From Sabethes cyaneus (lineage: Eukaryota > Arthropoda > Insecta > Diptera > Culicidae): a stretch of DNA of 64,000 nucleotides. The translations under genes were made by a program, and so were the position numbers. Positions 44,957 to 61,339 of the stretch are shown here, one piece after another. The stretch is from assembly GCF_943734655.1 (NCBI RefSeq), contig NC_071354.1:41467744-41531743 (forward strand), in the 5' to 3' direction. A model generated the notes under the pieces. That model did no database searches, was not told where the DNA came from, and saw only the letters and a program-made list of their open reading frames with translations. The number at the start of each line of letters is the position of its first letter. Position 1 is the first letter of the stretch.

Positions 44957-45556
44957 GCCCTAGCCCTAGCCCTAGCCCTAGCCCTAGCCCTAGCCCTAGC
45001 CCTAGCCCTAGCCCTAGCCCTAGCCCTAGCCCTAGCCCTAGCCCTAGCCCTAGCCCTAGCCCTAGCCCTAGCCCTAGCCCTAGCCCTAGCCCTAGCCCTA
45101 GCCCTAGCCCTAGCCCTAGCCCTAGCCCTAGCCCTAGCCCTAGCCCTAGCCCTAGCCCTAGCCCTAGCCCTAGCCCTAGCCCTAGCCCTAGCCCTAGCCC
45201 TAGCCCTAGCCCTAGCCCTAGCCCTAGCCCTAGCCCTAGCCCTAGCCCTAGCCCTAGCCCTAGCCCTAGCCCTAGCCCTAGCCCTAGCCCTAGCCCTAGC
45301 CCTAGCCCTAGCCCTAGCCCTAGCCCTAGCCCTAGCCCTAGCCCTAGCCCTAGCCCTAGCCCTAGCCCTAGCCCTAGCCCTAGCCCTAGCCCTAGCCCTA
45401 GCCCTAGCCCTAGCCCTAGCCCTAGCCCTAGCCCTAGCCCTAGCCCTAGCCCTAGCCCTAGCCCTAGCCCTAGCCCTAGCCCTAGCCCTAGCCCTAGCCC
45501 TAGCCCTAGCCCTAGCCCTAGCCCTAGCCCTAGCCCTAGCCCTAGCCCTAGCCCTA
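44957..45556. repeat. (CCCTAG)n array, 600 bp
   Basis: About 100 uninterrupted copies of the hexamer CCCTAG (CTAGGG on the other strand), after a short imperfect lead (GCCCTAGCCCAAG). A 212-codon Pro-Ser frame runs through it only because one frame of the hexamer lacks stops; it is not a gene. The hexamer is one base from the TTAGGG telomere repeat. Confidence 0.97.
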
Positions 45557-45634
45557 AAAATGATTAGGGGAATTTTCCCACTTCATCCTGTTTTGTAGAT
45601 TCATGACATTGCCCATTTAAACTAACGCATTTAA

Positions 45635-46084
45635 CCCTCTTATGGGTAACATTTTAAAAACGAAGCGATCAAGCTAATGACTATTTAGTCCTGAAAATAC
45701 ACTCAAAATAACCTTAAGTTCTGATTTCCATGCAAAAATAATTATCTGGAGGAGTGCCAGATTAGAAAAAGTCCAATTTCTCTTTTTCGTTTTTCATGTC
45801 TAATGCTCTACCCAGATATTTTTTCAATTCAGATATATTACAAAATTTAAATAAAGTATGAAAATTACTCATAGAAAAATTTTAAGGTCAATCATTTTGT
45901 TCTAGATATCTTCAAAAGTAAAAATTTTTGTTTTTGAAAGAGGATAACTTTTGAATGCATAGTCAGAATGTTGTGACATTGATATCAAAATGCCAAGAAA
46001 TCTGTTCTGAATACATTTTGCATATTGTGGCTCTGGAGCTCCAAAAGCGAAGACCGTCTGTAGACGGTCTTACCCGTTAGAGGG
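45635..46084. mobile_element. TTAA-flanked MITE (piggyBac-like)
   Basis: TTAA at 45631-45634 and 46085-46088. Ends CCCTCTTATGGGTAA and (inverted) CCCTCTAACGGGTAA match at 12 of 15 bases. A near-terminal palindrome AGACCGTCTGTAGACGGTCT sits at 46051-46070. No ORF. Confidence 0.8.
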
Positions 46085-46374
46085 TTAATTTCGGTTAATG
46101 ATGATAACTAATATCAATTATTTTATATAATGAAACGATCATCAGAAGAATAACCCGACTGTTTTTTTTTTTTCTAAATATTAATTTATTATTACCTACC
46201 ACACACCACCAACCATACCTCGAATTTGAACTCGAGTACTCCCTTTCGGTGACTTAGATGCATACGACTGGAGCAGCTGGAATGTGTAATTTACATCAAT
46301 GTTATTCGATGTGCCAATTTCTTATTTACCACAGCCCCGAAACGAACTTTCACTCAAGAACACTGTCACTAGCT

Positions 46375-46450
46375 GCGTCAGAAATGGCGCAATGCATCAG
46401 AATAGGCTTGCAACACGGAACGCTCGGGTTCAAATCTAGCAGCGGTAGGT
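46375..46450 (+). ncRNA. tRNA-like pol III promoter remnant
   Basis: TGGCGCAATGCATCAG resembles an A-box and CTCGGGTTCAAATCTAG a B-box, about 40 bp apart. GCTGC (46372) could pair with GCAGC (46438), but the T-stem has two mismatches. A decayed SINE head is more likely than a functional tRNA. Confidence 0.35.
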
Positions 46451-46459
46451 GTTAGAGTT

Positions 46460-47460
46460 TTTTTATATGGTGTATCTTAATCGCATGAACCGACTTTACA
46501 GAAGTTAGGAGGAGGCGGAGGTAGAAAATAGAAAAGTATAAATATAGAACTTAAAGTGCTATTTTATAAATTTTTGACAGAGTTTCATTAGAAGCTACTT
46601 AGCGCTCTATACAGCGAGCTCAAGGCAACTCTTAAGTTCGGTTAATTACAGGTAGAGCTGCTTAGCAAACTATAGATTAACAGACATAAAGCTTATTAAC
46701 CTTCCTTAGACACCATTATCCGAACTTTTAGTTACTTTCAAGTTGCACGTTGAACCTTAAAGCTGCATGTTGAACTTTCAAGTTGCTACAGATATTAACG
46801 GTGCTTTATTGAGAATGAAGTTCGGTTTACAAATGTAGTATATGGTTGTTCAGCAACAAAGTTCCGCGTAGCTAAATTTGAACCACATATGAACTTCCAA
46901 GTTCATTCCTAAGCGAAATTCGAACTTTTGCTTGGGATGCGACCACCACTTGCTTTGCTGCAGGCACCAGTTACTCCTAGCGTAATGTAAAAAGCTGCTA
47001 AATTCAAAAGTCCATTCCTTGCAACTTACGATGTATTTGAGTAAGCCACTGAATGCCAGCTAACATTTGCGATATTTCGTTAGACGGCTGCGATGAACTT
47101 CTATAAATAGAGCACAAATATCACAACTATAAATAAATTCTATAAATAAACATTTCTATAGTGACAAGCTACAACGCTGACTAACAGTCGAATAGAACAA
47201 TTAGTCTTAAACTTTCACGCTGATTAAAAGTACGGTCGGTGCTTCCGTTGAACTTTGTCAAACAGAGTTCGAAACAAGTTTTTTAAGTCCTTAATGTGAA
47301 CTAAAAAGTTTTTTTGAAGGGAATTAAAAAATTGTTTTGAACTAATATTTAGCGGTACTTAAGTTCGGTTTACACGTATAGTTCTATATTAAGCAGCCAT
47401 GAAGCTCTGCGGAACTAATAGTGAACCAAACTTCTGTGGGTACAAACGGCTAGCTTTTTT
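46460..47460. repeat. Dispersed-repeat-like region rich in AAGTTCGGTT words
   Basis: 'AAGTTCGGTT(A/T)A' recurs at about 46633, 46818 and 47351, and 'TTGCTTGGGAT' (46928) resembles the MITE ends. Boundaries are unclear; no coding content. Confidence 0.4.
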
Positions 47461-47463
47461 GGT

Positions 47464-47605
47464 CGCATTTTAATAAGCTCCACTCCGATGCCATCTTTCC
47501 CTGCTGACTTGTTGTTCTTTAGCTGCATGATGGCCTCCTTAACTTCGCCTACCGTTGGGGCTGGCACCTATTCCCCGTTTGTTGCACCGTCGAAATCGCT
47601 TTCCC
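47464..47605 (-). pseudogene. RTE-like RT fragment
   Basis: The minus strand reads LKNNKSAGKDGIGVELIKM, the counterpart of LKNNKAAGKDGIGAELIKM (residues 502-520) in the intact element. The upstream part matches PSIREVKEAI. Only about 140 bp survive. Divergence is clearly higher than between the two TAAG-tailed copies. Confidence 0.85.
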
Positions 47606-50110
47606 TACATTTGCAATGGATTCGCTAAAGTCAATCCAATTAAATATCAATAAAAATAAATGGCATGTGGATAATTAAATTTATAAACTGCTTCCTTGTC
47701 ATATTTGAATGCACTTTAGCGCAGGTGGTGCATTCGATCAAACAAATCCCGAATCTAAATATTTCTTGTTAACGTGCTCGATTATTCTCAAATTTTCCAT
47801 TTATTAAAATCCTATTACATGTGCGTTGGGAATTAACCTCGGACCAATTGTTCTCCGAATCAATTTGTTTGATTGGATCAGCTACTATGACTGCAGTTAG
47901 TTGCACCGCCTCCTGTCCGGGTATATTCTCTCCGTTAGTTTACTTCCAGCGCAAAATCGATTATGCTTTTACCACCAAATGCTGATCCTTAAAAATTGAG
48001 TTGTGTGCAACGAATTTAACAACACCGTTCGGCCTCTAACTAAACTAATCGGACCGGCTGGTTGCAATAATCTACTCTGTGCGTTTACAATGTGAGAATG
48101 TTATTCCCACATGCGGAACGCTGATTGCGAATCTACTAGGTAGGTTAGCCCACCCTCCCGGCACGTACACATTTAGGAATTTCAATATAGCACCACTCCT
48201 GCCTGGCTGCCCTGCCCCACCCGCGTTCGGAAGTGGCTTTTGCAATCGCTTAAACTACGATACCAAAATGAACCAGATATCGACCAGATTCTCAATAGTG
48301 TCGACGGAACCTGGATGGCACGGCGGTTTGAAACATAAGCGACGAAAGCGAGCAGCTTTTCATGAATGGAAAATGTTTTATCGTGCCCATTCTAAAGCTT
48401 TCCACTCCACTCGCTACGACTAAATCTAAGCGGACTCTCGGAAAATGTTTTATCGTGCCCATTCTAAAGCTTTCCACTCCACTCGCTACGACTAAATCTA
48501 AGCGGACTCTCGGTGCTACAGTGGTAAAGGTTTGCTTTTTCAAGCCACACCACGCAGCAGCACCGGTTTGCAGATAGTTTTAAAACTATGCCGGTACTGT
48601 GCACTTGCACGTTGAGTTCAAATATTTTCGAATAATTCGATTATTGAATCATTTGAAAATACAATTAAATCGATTTTGCATTCAGATATTTTTCAATCTA
48701 CATCCAGTGGGAATTGTATACACGTTGTGAGCTGGAGTAGAAAACTCGATTGCACGATTGCTTGACTCATGAAACTTTTTTACAATATTATCCTAACATG
48801 CCAAAAAATAATAAAAATATTCCTACTTTTTCCTGTATTCCGAACCGCCGTCAATCTTTCGGCCAGCAATCATAATAAAACATTTGAAAATAGCACTGCA
48901 GGTATTCCCAATTCCCTGAAGAATGAATTACGAGCTGATATTTGCAATCTATAGCTATAAACCGATTTCATCAACCAGCAGAGTTCTATACCTAGCACAA
49001 AAGCGCATGTGCATTCCTTCAAGCAACGTTTACGTTTGATTTCATTGCAATCCATTTACTCTGTCACTGGTGATTGAAAGCGTTGAGTTGGAAAGTGATT
49101 TTGATAAATTTGCATTTGCAGGCTCAAGCATAATATGCTCGAGTGCTCGGAATGGATTTTTCATATTCACTTCAAACTAATGCCATTACTCGCCATCATT
49201 GTTGCGCCCCGAAATAGGAATGGCAACGGAAAGTGCGAACTAGAAAGGCATAACCGAATCTAAAATAGCACTGTTTAAATAAACGTTAAATACTGGTGCT
49301 GCAAACAACGAAATTGCTGAAAGAAACTGGTTCTGTAGAAAACCCTTTTTCTAAACGGCGAAGGATTTCACTCACCCATATCGGATCTGGATCGGAACCG
49401 GTCCGTTTGCTGCGTTTGATGGTGCTGTTAACATCACATAGGTAAATTGATTCGACGGCGTGGCGTGACATACGAGATTCACTAGAGGGTTAGTTAATAG
49501 CGTTGTTAAAATTTTGTTCCCAGCAGTGGATAAAATAAATACTAGTTACGGGAGTGTGACACAAATTAATTATTTTCAATTATTTAATTACGCGTAATAA
49601 AATGTCAGTCGTTCAGTCTAGCAATCTGATTTTCTAGGGGTAAACTGTTTTGTATTTGAAAAAACGACTTACTAAATATGTAGTTTGTAGGGTAGAAGCA
49701 TCAGAAACAGTGGGTTTAAGCTATAGCGCGGCAAATATATACGAAAAATAATATTTATTTTCCTCTTTAAACTACATTTAACATACTGGTATTATAACAA
49801 AACCATTGTTTTCTTATTTATATTTAGAAACGTGCTTTGCTCCAATAAAAGAAGTAATGTTCCCTTAAAAGTGGACGATGTTCCAGTAATGGTGGAATTC
49901 CAATTTCTGTTTTTGAATTCGTTGATTAACATAAGTACATATATGCATTCTTCATTTCCTTTTTCATGTGATTAAGATGTATTAGTCTGCCAATAACTAG
50001 GAATTATTATACATAAAAGTTTTTATTGTTTTTTATTTACTTTATATAAGCAATCTGCCATTTAAAACTTCAAAAGAACGTAACTCAAAAATTTGTATTA
50101 ATATTTTTTT
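47606..50110. other. Apparently single-copy sequence; no gene recognised
   Basis: Apart from the 72-bp tandem duplication at 48368-48511, no repeat signature is seen. Short frames overlap on both strands. Probably host intergenic or intronic. Confidence 0.4.
48368..48511. repeat. Perfect 72-bp tandem duplication
   Basis: 48368-48439 and 48440-48511 are identical, beginning GGAAAATGTTTTATCG and ending GCGGACTCTC. Frames on both strands run through both copies because 72 is divisible by three. Confidence 0.95.
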
Positions 50111-50112
50111 GA

Positions 50113-50310
50113 AGATTATAACCGGATTTGAACCCACAGCATCTGCCAGGGCCCTCCCCACCACCTTCCCGCTCTTTCCCCACCACTCCAAAAAAATTCA
50201 TTACTTTCCCCTACCGTCCCTCCATCAACTGTAGAACCACCGTTTCAAAAAAATATTAATATTAATGCCTGAGGTCATAAACTAAAAACACGAGTTTGGT
50301 CAAAAATTCG
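50113..50310 (-). mobile_element. Partial relative of the 33.8-kb foldback element
   Basis: ATAACCGGATTTGAACCCAC is the inverted loop B-box region of 33834-34228. It is followed by one diverged arm (CATTACTTTCCCCTACCGTCC style), then 'AACACGAGTTTGGTCAA' as found downstream of the other copy (34270). One arm is missing. Confidence 0.75.
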
Positions 50311-50404
50311 TCCAGCGATTTTTGTTTTCAAAATGGATCAGAGGTGTAGGATGGCAATACAAAGCAATTGGCATTTGGAGTTTCAATAGCTTATTTTATT
50401 TATT

Positions 50405-54592
<4,188 letters not shown>

Positions 54593-54599
54593 GATAACG

Positions 54600-54765
54600 G
54601 GACGGTGAACTGTTTCGAGAGGCACGATACGAGAAGCTTCTTTCCCATGATCATCAGAATTTGGTACCGGACCGCGCCAACTGCTGTCATGTGTAATGAA
54701 AAGGAGAGGAACTTGATTACCGAAAGAGCGAAATAGCATTTCGATACACTGTTGAATGGTGAACA
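54600..54765. other. Short unassigned stretch
   Basis: Between the repeat terminus and the RT fossil; probably the decayed upstream part of that fossil. Confidence 0.3.
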
Positions 54766-55445
54766 AGATGGAGCTGGCAACAAAAATGGACAGGATAATA
54801 ATTGAAGATGATGGTCAAGCTGTGGATCCACCAACTTTCGACGACGTTAGAAGAGCAGCGAGAGAGCTGAAAAACGGCAAAGTAGCTGGAAAGAACGGTA
54901 CCCCGGCGAACTTTTGAACATTCAGAGCAAACAGCTACATTGTACAAACCACAGTGACGAGTTATTCGGCATTCTGTTTCATAGACTGAGGCTGCCACAA
55001 GGAACCTTTGTCGGCGAATATCAGTGGGGTCTTCGAGAGGGACACTTATGACAGATCCTCGGTAAATTCCGGGAATTTCAACTTACAAACTCACCGTTTA
55101 TTTGTAGGATTCAAGACCGCGTACGATTTAGTTAAACGAAAAGAGTTGTGGAAGACTATACTTGCACATGGTTTTTCAACAAAACTGATTAAGCTGATTC
55201 GTGTCACCATACAGGTCTCAAAACCAAGCCTCTAATAAGCGGGTGGGATATCGAACTCGTTCGTGACGTTAGACTGTTTGAAGCAAGGTGGCGGGTTATC
55301 GAATTGTATTGGGATGTGCTAATCGAAGGGCAGGTGAGCAGAGAAGCGGTACCATCATTACGAAATTTTACGACATCGATATTATTGGTGTTAACCGTTC
55401 AGCTGTGGAAAAGGCGTACAAGCATCTTAAGGAGAAACTGCGAGG
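54766..55445 (+). pseudogene. RTE-like RT fossil
   Basis: The plus strand reads VRRAARELKNGKVAGKNG, matching the 'VKEAIQRLKNNKAAGKDG' block of RTE RTs. It is followed by FVGEYQ, then FVGFKTAYDLVKRKELWKT ('DFKAAYDSV..ELWK' block; the catalytic Asp is Gly), then 'LFEARWR' remains and DIDIIGVNRSAVEKAYKHLK, where the two aspartates of YADD are lost. Several frames are broken and the middle palm is missing. The 'DIIGxNRxAV' signature ties it to 14841-15075. Confidence 0.8.
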
Positions 55446-55449
55446 ATAG

Positions 55450-56580
55450 GACTTATCATATCTAGATTTTTTACTCACAAAATTTAATGAAGGCTTCTGT
55501 GTGACTGAATCATTAAACCCGCTGTGGAAAAATGAGGCATTTCTCACGGAAATTGAATATTCTTTATTTATACACAAATACCAAAGACCCAACGATTGTG
55601 AATATGAAGAATTTTTTGGATAAGAAAAGGCTAACTATGAAAGTATTAGAGGTGTGTTAAACTGTGTCAATTGGCAACATATTCTCAAGAATGAAGAAAA
55701 TGTCGACGCTGCTGTGGACATCTTTAGTAAAATTTTGTTAGAAATAATGATACAAAACATGCCGCTAAACAAGAGAAGTCATCACAAAAATTCAAAAAGC
55801 CCAGCCTGGTGTAACAGCCAGATTAAGAATCTAAAAAATCGCTATCAAAAAGCCCATAAAATTTATAAAAAAAACACGCCAATAGTGAAAATCGAAATAC
55901 ATATTTGGACATGTGCAACCAGCTAAATTTAGCAATCAGTAATGCATTTGAAGAGTACAATTCAAACCAAACTAAAATCTAATAACTTTTCATCCATAAT
56001 GCATCTTGATGAAAGTGTTGGGGATAGTTCGGAAAAGATTTGTAATCTCTTTGTAAAATTTTTTCAACAAATTTATACAAGATTTTCTGAAGAAGATCGC
56101 GTTCGCGACTATTTTGCATTTTATCCGGAATAGGCGGATATAGGCGTCAACCAACTTCATGCCCAGGACATTTTGCAGGTTTCAAAAAATTTAGATGCCT
56201 CAAAAGGCCTTGGACCTTACGGAATCCCTTCAATTCAATAAAAATCCCTTCAAATTCATAAAAAATCTTGCAATGGAGTTTACAGCTCCTTTGTTTTGGC
56301 TATTTAACTTATCACTGGAATCCGGAATCTTTCCAAAAATATGGAAAAGCTCATTTCTAGTACCTATCTTTCTAGTACTTATCTACCTATACACAATTAT
56401 TGCGGTATTGCCATAATCTCTTGCATTCCCAAACTTTTTGAAGCAATTATTAATAAAAAATTATTTCTTCACATTAAAAGCAGAATTACAGAAATGCAAC
56501 ACGTCAAAGGACAAAGGACGCTCAACTACGACAAATTTACAGGAATTCATAGACTACCCGATCAAATGAAAATAACCAAT
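55450..56580 (+). pseudogene. Jockey-like retrotransposon fossil, first part
   Basis: A continuous series of plus-strand blocks, broken by stops and shifts: 'NYESIRGVLNCVNWQHIL' (endonuclease-RT linker), SPAWCNSQIKNLKNRYQKAH, ISNAFEEYNSNQTK, then 'DASKGLGPYGIPS' (RT block, cf. 'KAPGPDGIP'), LSLESGIFPKIWKSSFLVPI, then ISCIPKLFEAIINKKLF and finally KGRSTTTNLQEFIDYPIK at about 56510-56565. The series continues at 59480 after 2.9 kb of inserted elements. Confidence 0.8.
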
Positions 56581-56683
56581 TTATAACAGAATGAGTCTTC
56601 TTTGCGTTTTGTTATAAATTTGATCTCGTTAGCAGTTAAAATAACAAAAATAGTAACAAAATCCGCTCTAGGCGTATCATAAT

Positions 56684-56978
56684 TCTTCTCCTTCTTCTTC
56701 AGCATAGAGCCGGGATGGCTTTTAAACACTCGTCTCCATTTAACTCGGTCTTTTACCACTCGTCGCCAATTTCCTAGTCGGCTCAGAAGTCGCAAATCGT
56801 TTTCGACCTGGTCGAGCCATCGTGCACGTTGGGCCCCCCTGTTCCTGGTGCCGGTGGGGTTGTTGAAGTGTACTATTTCCATCGCACTGTCGTCCGGCAT
56901 CCTTACGACGTGTCCGGCTCACCGTAGCCTGCTAACTTTCGCTAGATGTACGATGGGAGTCTCCCCAAGCAGTGCCTA
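56684..56978 (-). pseudogene. RTE-like element, 3' end (beyond the Tc1-like insertion)
   Basis: The minus strand reads HVVRMPDDSAMEIVHFNNPT then GTRNRGAQRARWLDQVENDL, the C-terminal RTE block (cf. HVARMPDSYPAK and GTRRRGAQRARWQDQVERDL in the intact copy). It ends near a GAA-rich tail (56684-56701). The beginning of this segment joins to 'MNHEL' at 57963 across the Tc1-like element. Confidence 0.85.
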
Positions 56979-56980
56979 TA

Positions 56981-57960
56981 CAGTACTGGACAATATAAAG
57001 TACGCACCCGCTCTCATACTATATAATACGCGGTATCTTTTTTATTGTCAAACATATAAACTCGGTATATTTGGACAAATTGTAGTATTTTCAATGCTTT
57101 AAACGATTTATGTATCGTTAAATATAAACATTAGCTATTTTGATCAAGCTATTGTATAGTTCTAGAAAAAGTCAATTTTTAGTTGGTCATAATAAAGTAC
57201 GCACTACTAATATAACGACTGCACAACGCCGTCTACAGCATACGAATAGTTTCCTGGCCATCACACTGCAGCGAAGTGTCAAAACAAATTGTTTGTGATT
57301 GATTTTTCATTACTGGTGCGCGTTTTTATCTGGTACGATGGCAAAAAAGCAAATTTGTGAAGATATCCGTAAACTTATCGTTAAAAATCGTAAGGAAGGT
57401 TTCTCTAATAGAGAAATTGCTCGAAGATATGAAATTAGTGAGGCATGAGTACGAAAAACATTGAAAAAATATGAGGAACTTGGAAGCGTGAAAGAGCGGA
57501 CTGAAAGAGGAAGAAAGCGGAGGACTACAACCAGTGATGATCGCCTGATTCGTCGAAAAGTGGCTAAAGATCCGTTCTCTACCAGCCGAGCAATCCGAGA
57601 AAATACGAACTTAAATATTTCCGAACGAACTGTTCGTAGAAGACTGAAGGAAATGGGATTTAAAAATGGATTTGCTCAACGAAGGCCATTTATCCGAAAT
57701 GTTAAAGGTTTGTTTATTTCATATTCAATATTTGTTTTTAAGTAATATTAATTTGTATAGGATCAAACGTCTTAAATTTGCTCAAAAATATATCGACAAA
57801 CCTCTGGAGTATAAAGCCTCTGTATAAAACATCTTCTGAAAGTACATCTATAAAGCTAATTTTTGTTCGATCACTATGAATAGTTATCTACTATAAATAA
57901 TGAGAAAAGCATGAAAGTTTCAAGATGTGGTAAATGCATACTTTATTTTGTTCAGTACTG
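56981..57960 (+). mobile_element. Tc1-like DNA transposon, 980 bp, TA-flanked
   Basis: CAGTACTGGACAATATAAAG at the left matches the inverted right end CAGTACTGAACAAAATAAAG at 18 of 20 bases, and similarity continues for about 26 bp. TA duplications lie at 56979-56980 and 57961-57962. Inside is an N-terminal transposase fossil. At 980 bp it is shorter than an autonomous element of this type, and the catalytic C-terminal half is absent. It sits within an RTE-like coding region. Confidence 0.9.
57338..57830 (+). pseudogene. Tc1-like transposase, N-terminal part
   Basis: Starts MAKKQICEDIRKLIVKN. A first helix-turn-helix follows (GFSNREIARRYEISEA), with an in-frame TGA at 57446. A basic GRKRR linker at about 57505 and a second helix-turn-helix region (RAIRENTNLNISERTVRRRL) come next, then KNGFAQRRPFIRNVK. 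A 53-bp GT...AG stretch (57708-57760) separates this from IKRLKFAQKYIDKPLEY, the next block of the family. No catalytic DDE/DDxD residues remain. The two DNA-binding domains fit the known role of recognising the TIRs. Confidence 0.85.
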
Positions 57961-57962
57961 TA

Positions 57963-59338
57963 GCTCGTGATTCATACGCCTCGGCCACTCTCCGCTTTCA
58001 GTTTGTACTCCGCCAAATATCGTCTGCAGCACTTTCCGCTCAAACACGGCAAGGGCGCGTATGTCCTCCGTGAGCAGCGTCACGGCTTTAAGTACATAAA
58101 GAACTACCGGTCTAATGAGGGTTTTGTACATTGTTAGCTTCGTGCGGCGGCGTATGCTTCCCGATCGTAACGTTTTACGAAGGGCAAAGTAGGCCCGATT
58201 TCCCGCTTGGATGCGCCGCTGGATCTCCTTACTAGTGTTGTTTTCCGCAGTCACCAGCGATCCCAAATACACGAACTCCTCTACCACTTCTTGTTCGTCG
58301 CCGTCAAGGGTTACCGTCCGTGGGAGGCGCGCGTTTGTTTCCTTTGAGCCGCTTCCTTTCATGTATTTGGTGTTCGACGCATTTATTTTTGGCTCAGTTC
58401 TCCTGGACTCCGTTTTCAGTCTGGCGTAGATTGCCTCCGCCGTCGCAAAGTTCCTGGCAATGATATCGAAGTCATCTGCAAAGCCTAGAAGTTGGCTATC
58501 CTTGGTAAAAATCGTGCCTCTCGTTTCGATGCCCGCTCGTCGGATCACCCCCTCAAGAGCGATGTTGAACAGCATGCAGGATAAACCGTCACCTTGTCTC
58601 AACCCTCGCCGCGTCTCGAAGGGACTCGAGAGTGTCCCAGAGATGCGTACGAAGCACATCACTCGATCCAATTTAGCTCTGATCAGTCGCGTCAGTTTGT
58701 CCGGAAAACCGTGTTCGTGCATTCTCTGCCATAGCTTGTCTCAACCGACTGTATCGTATGCTGCTTAGAAATCAATAAAGATGTGATGCGTGGGCACGTT
58801 GTACTCCCGACATTTCTGCAAGATCTGTCGGATAGTAAAAATTTGGTCCGTAGTTGCGCGAGCCCTCATGAACCCCACCTGATAATTCCCTACAAAACCT
58901 TGTGCTATCGGTGACAACCGGCGTAACAGGATCTGGGAGAGTACCTTGTAGGCGGCGTTTACCTGCGTAATACCGCGATAGTTGCAGCAGTCTAGCCGAT
59001 CACACATTTTGTAGATGGGACAAAAAACTCCTTCCATCCATTCCTCCGGTAGCTTTTTCTCTTCCCAAATCCTCGAAATAACCCAGTGTAGAGCCTTTGC
59101 TAGCGTTAAATTTTGCCATTAGCTCGGAATAGTTGTTCTAATTCTTCACAATCTCTGTCCTCCTTTTGGCGCTTTTTCCTCCTCAGGATCGTGGTCAACT
59201 GGTTCCTAGCTCGTCGGTATTTGGCCAGGCTCTCTCTAGTAGCAATACTTAGATAATTTTTCCAAGCAGTTTTTCTCCCCTCCACCGCTTGTTGGCATTC
59301 CCCATCAAACCAATCATTTTGTGTACTCCGAGGCAGAA
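57963..59338 (-). pseudogene. RTE-like endonuclease-RT linker, RT and C-terminal domain
   Basis: The minus strand reads DWFDGECQQAVEGRKTAWKN and an arginine-rich linker. After a deletion at about 59110 it reads LPEEWMEGVFCPIYKMCDRL, FVGNYQVGFMRARATTDQIF, HHIFIDF, (stop) AAYDTVG, FADDFDI, FVYLGSLVTAENNTSKEIQR, and TLIRPVVLYVLKAVTLL, up to MNHELQY at 57961. The endonuclease is missing (5' truncated). One stop occurs next to the first catalytic Asp and one after AAYDTVG. A 256-codon stretch (58722-57952) is still open. It differs clearly from the TAAG-tailed family. Confidence 0.88.
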
Positions 59339-59339
59339 C

Positions 59340-59475
59340 GAGATAGATTCTTTGTTAAACATTTCCCATGTCGCAAGTTTCGCTATCACATTTGAAACAC
59401 ACTTCGATAGAAATATCAACTGGAGCTACAGTTCTGTAATATTTTTGTTAGAATCATCTGATCGGGTATTCATTG
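59340..59475. other. Unassigned junction
   Basis: Between the RTE-like 5' break and the Jockey-like second part. It may be target sequence plus decayed element; no motif. Confidence 0.3.
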
Positions 59476-59479
59476 ACTG

Positions 59480-60562
<1,083 letters not shown>

Positions 60563-60669
60563 TTGCCAAAATGAAGTATATGGCGGCTGATAGAAAGCAT
60601 TCTACTAGCCTTTCGGCTAGTGAAACTGAGGTGATGTCTGCAGCTGAGGTCCCGTACCCTGCAATTTCG

Positions 60670-60990
60670 TACGAAACTCACGCTCTGTAAGACCCTAATA
60701 CTGCTGGTGGTATTCTACGGTCATGAAGCGTGGACGTTGATATTGATATTGCGTTGATATTGCGGATATTGTGAAGCAACTTAAACACGGCAGACTACAG
60801 TGGGCTAGCCACGTAGCAAGGATGCCAGATGAGAGATCAGCGAAAACAATATTTAGCAGAGAGCTCGACGACTTCAAGGCAGACCCGTTGACGTGGATGT
60901 TAGAGTAGCGGTGGTGCGACTGGAGAGAGGCAACCCAAGACCGAGAGATGTTGAGACGGCTCTCGAATTTGGCACGGAGTCGATAAGCGG
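60670..60990 (+). pseudogene. RTE-like RT C-terminal fragment
   Basis: The plus strand shows FYGHEAWTL (cf. LYGHETWTL of the intact element) and LKHGRLQWASHVARMPDE then RSAKTIFSREL (cf. KAGRIRWAGHVARMPDSYPAK). Frameshifts occur after that. Fossil. Confidence 0.75.
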
Positions 60991-60999
60991 ATTGTCGCC

Positions 61000-61330
61000 G
61001 AAAACGAGATTTTGTTACGTCGTCTATCCCCAATAGCAAAAGAAATCCGAAGGGCACTCTTTGGTGGGCTGAATGGGGGCCCGTGCTACTTCGGATCAAA
61101 TTCAGAAATGTCAAGAGTACAACGGGCCCGCGCATCATATTTTCGTGGATTACAGGGTAGCATACGATACAGTCGACCGCAAACAGCTATGGAAGATAAT
61201 GCACGTAAAAGGTTTTGACGCGGCTGATCAAAGCTATGTTGAAGCGAGTGATGTGTTACGTGCGTGTTTCGCGGACACTCTCGAGACCCCTTATGTTCTT
61301 TTCGTAAGGATTGCCTTTCCTCAATGACTG
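61000..61330 (+). pseudogene. RTE-like RT central fragment
   Basis: LLRRLSPIAKE, then GARATSDQIQKCQEYNGPAH and HIFVDYRVAYDTVDRKQLWK correspond to the blocks 'HRLSPIA', 'GRSTTDQIF' and 'HLFIDFKAAYDSVNRQELWK' in the intact element. This central part follows the C-terminal fragment at 60670-60990, so they are two pieces, not one continuous gene. Confidence 0.8.
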
Positions 61331-61339
61331 TGCTGTAGT

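Noticed and set aside
44957..45556. True telomere end
   Set aside because: Non-telomeric sequence continues for 18 kb on one side and 45 kb on the other, and the hexamer is CCCTAG, not an insect telomere repeat.
44929..45567. 212-codon Pro-Ser repeat protein
   Set aside because: One stop-free frame of the CCCTAG hexamer; not conserved coding sequence.
46375..46450. Functional tRNA gene
   Set aside because: B-box and a possible acceptor pairing are present, but the T-stem has two mismatches and the D- and anticodon arms are not convincing.
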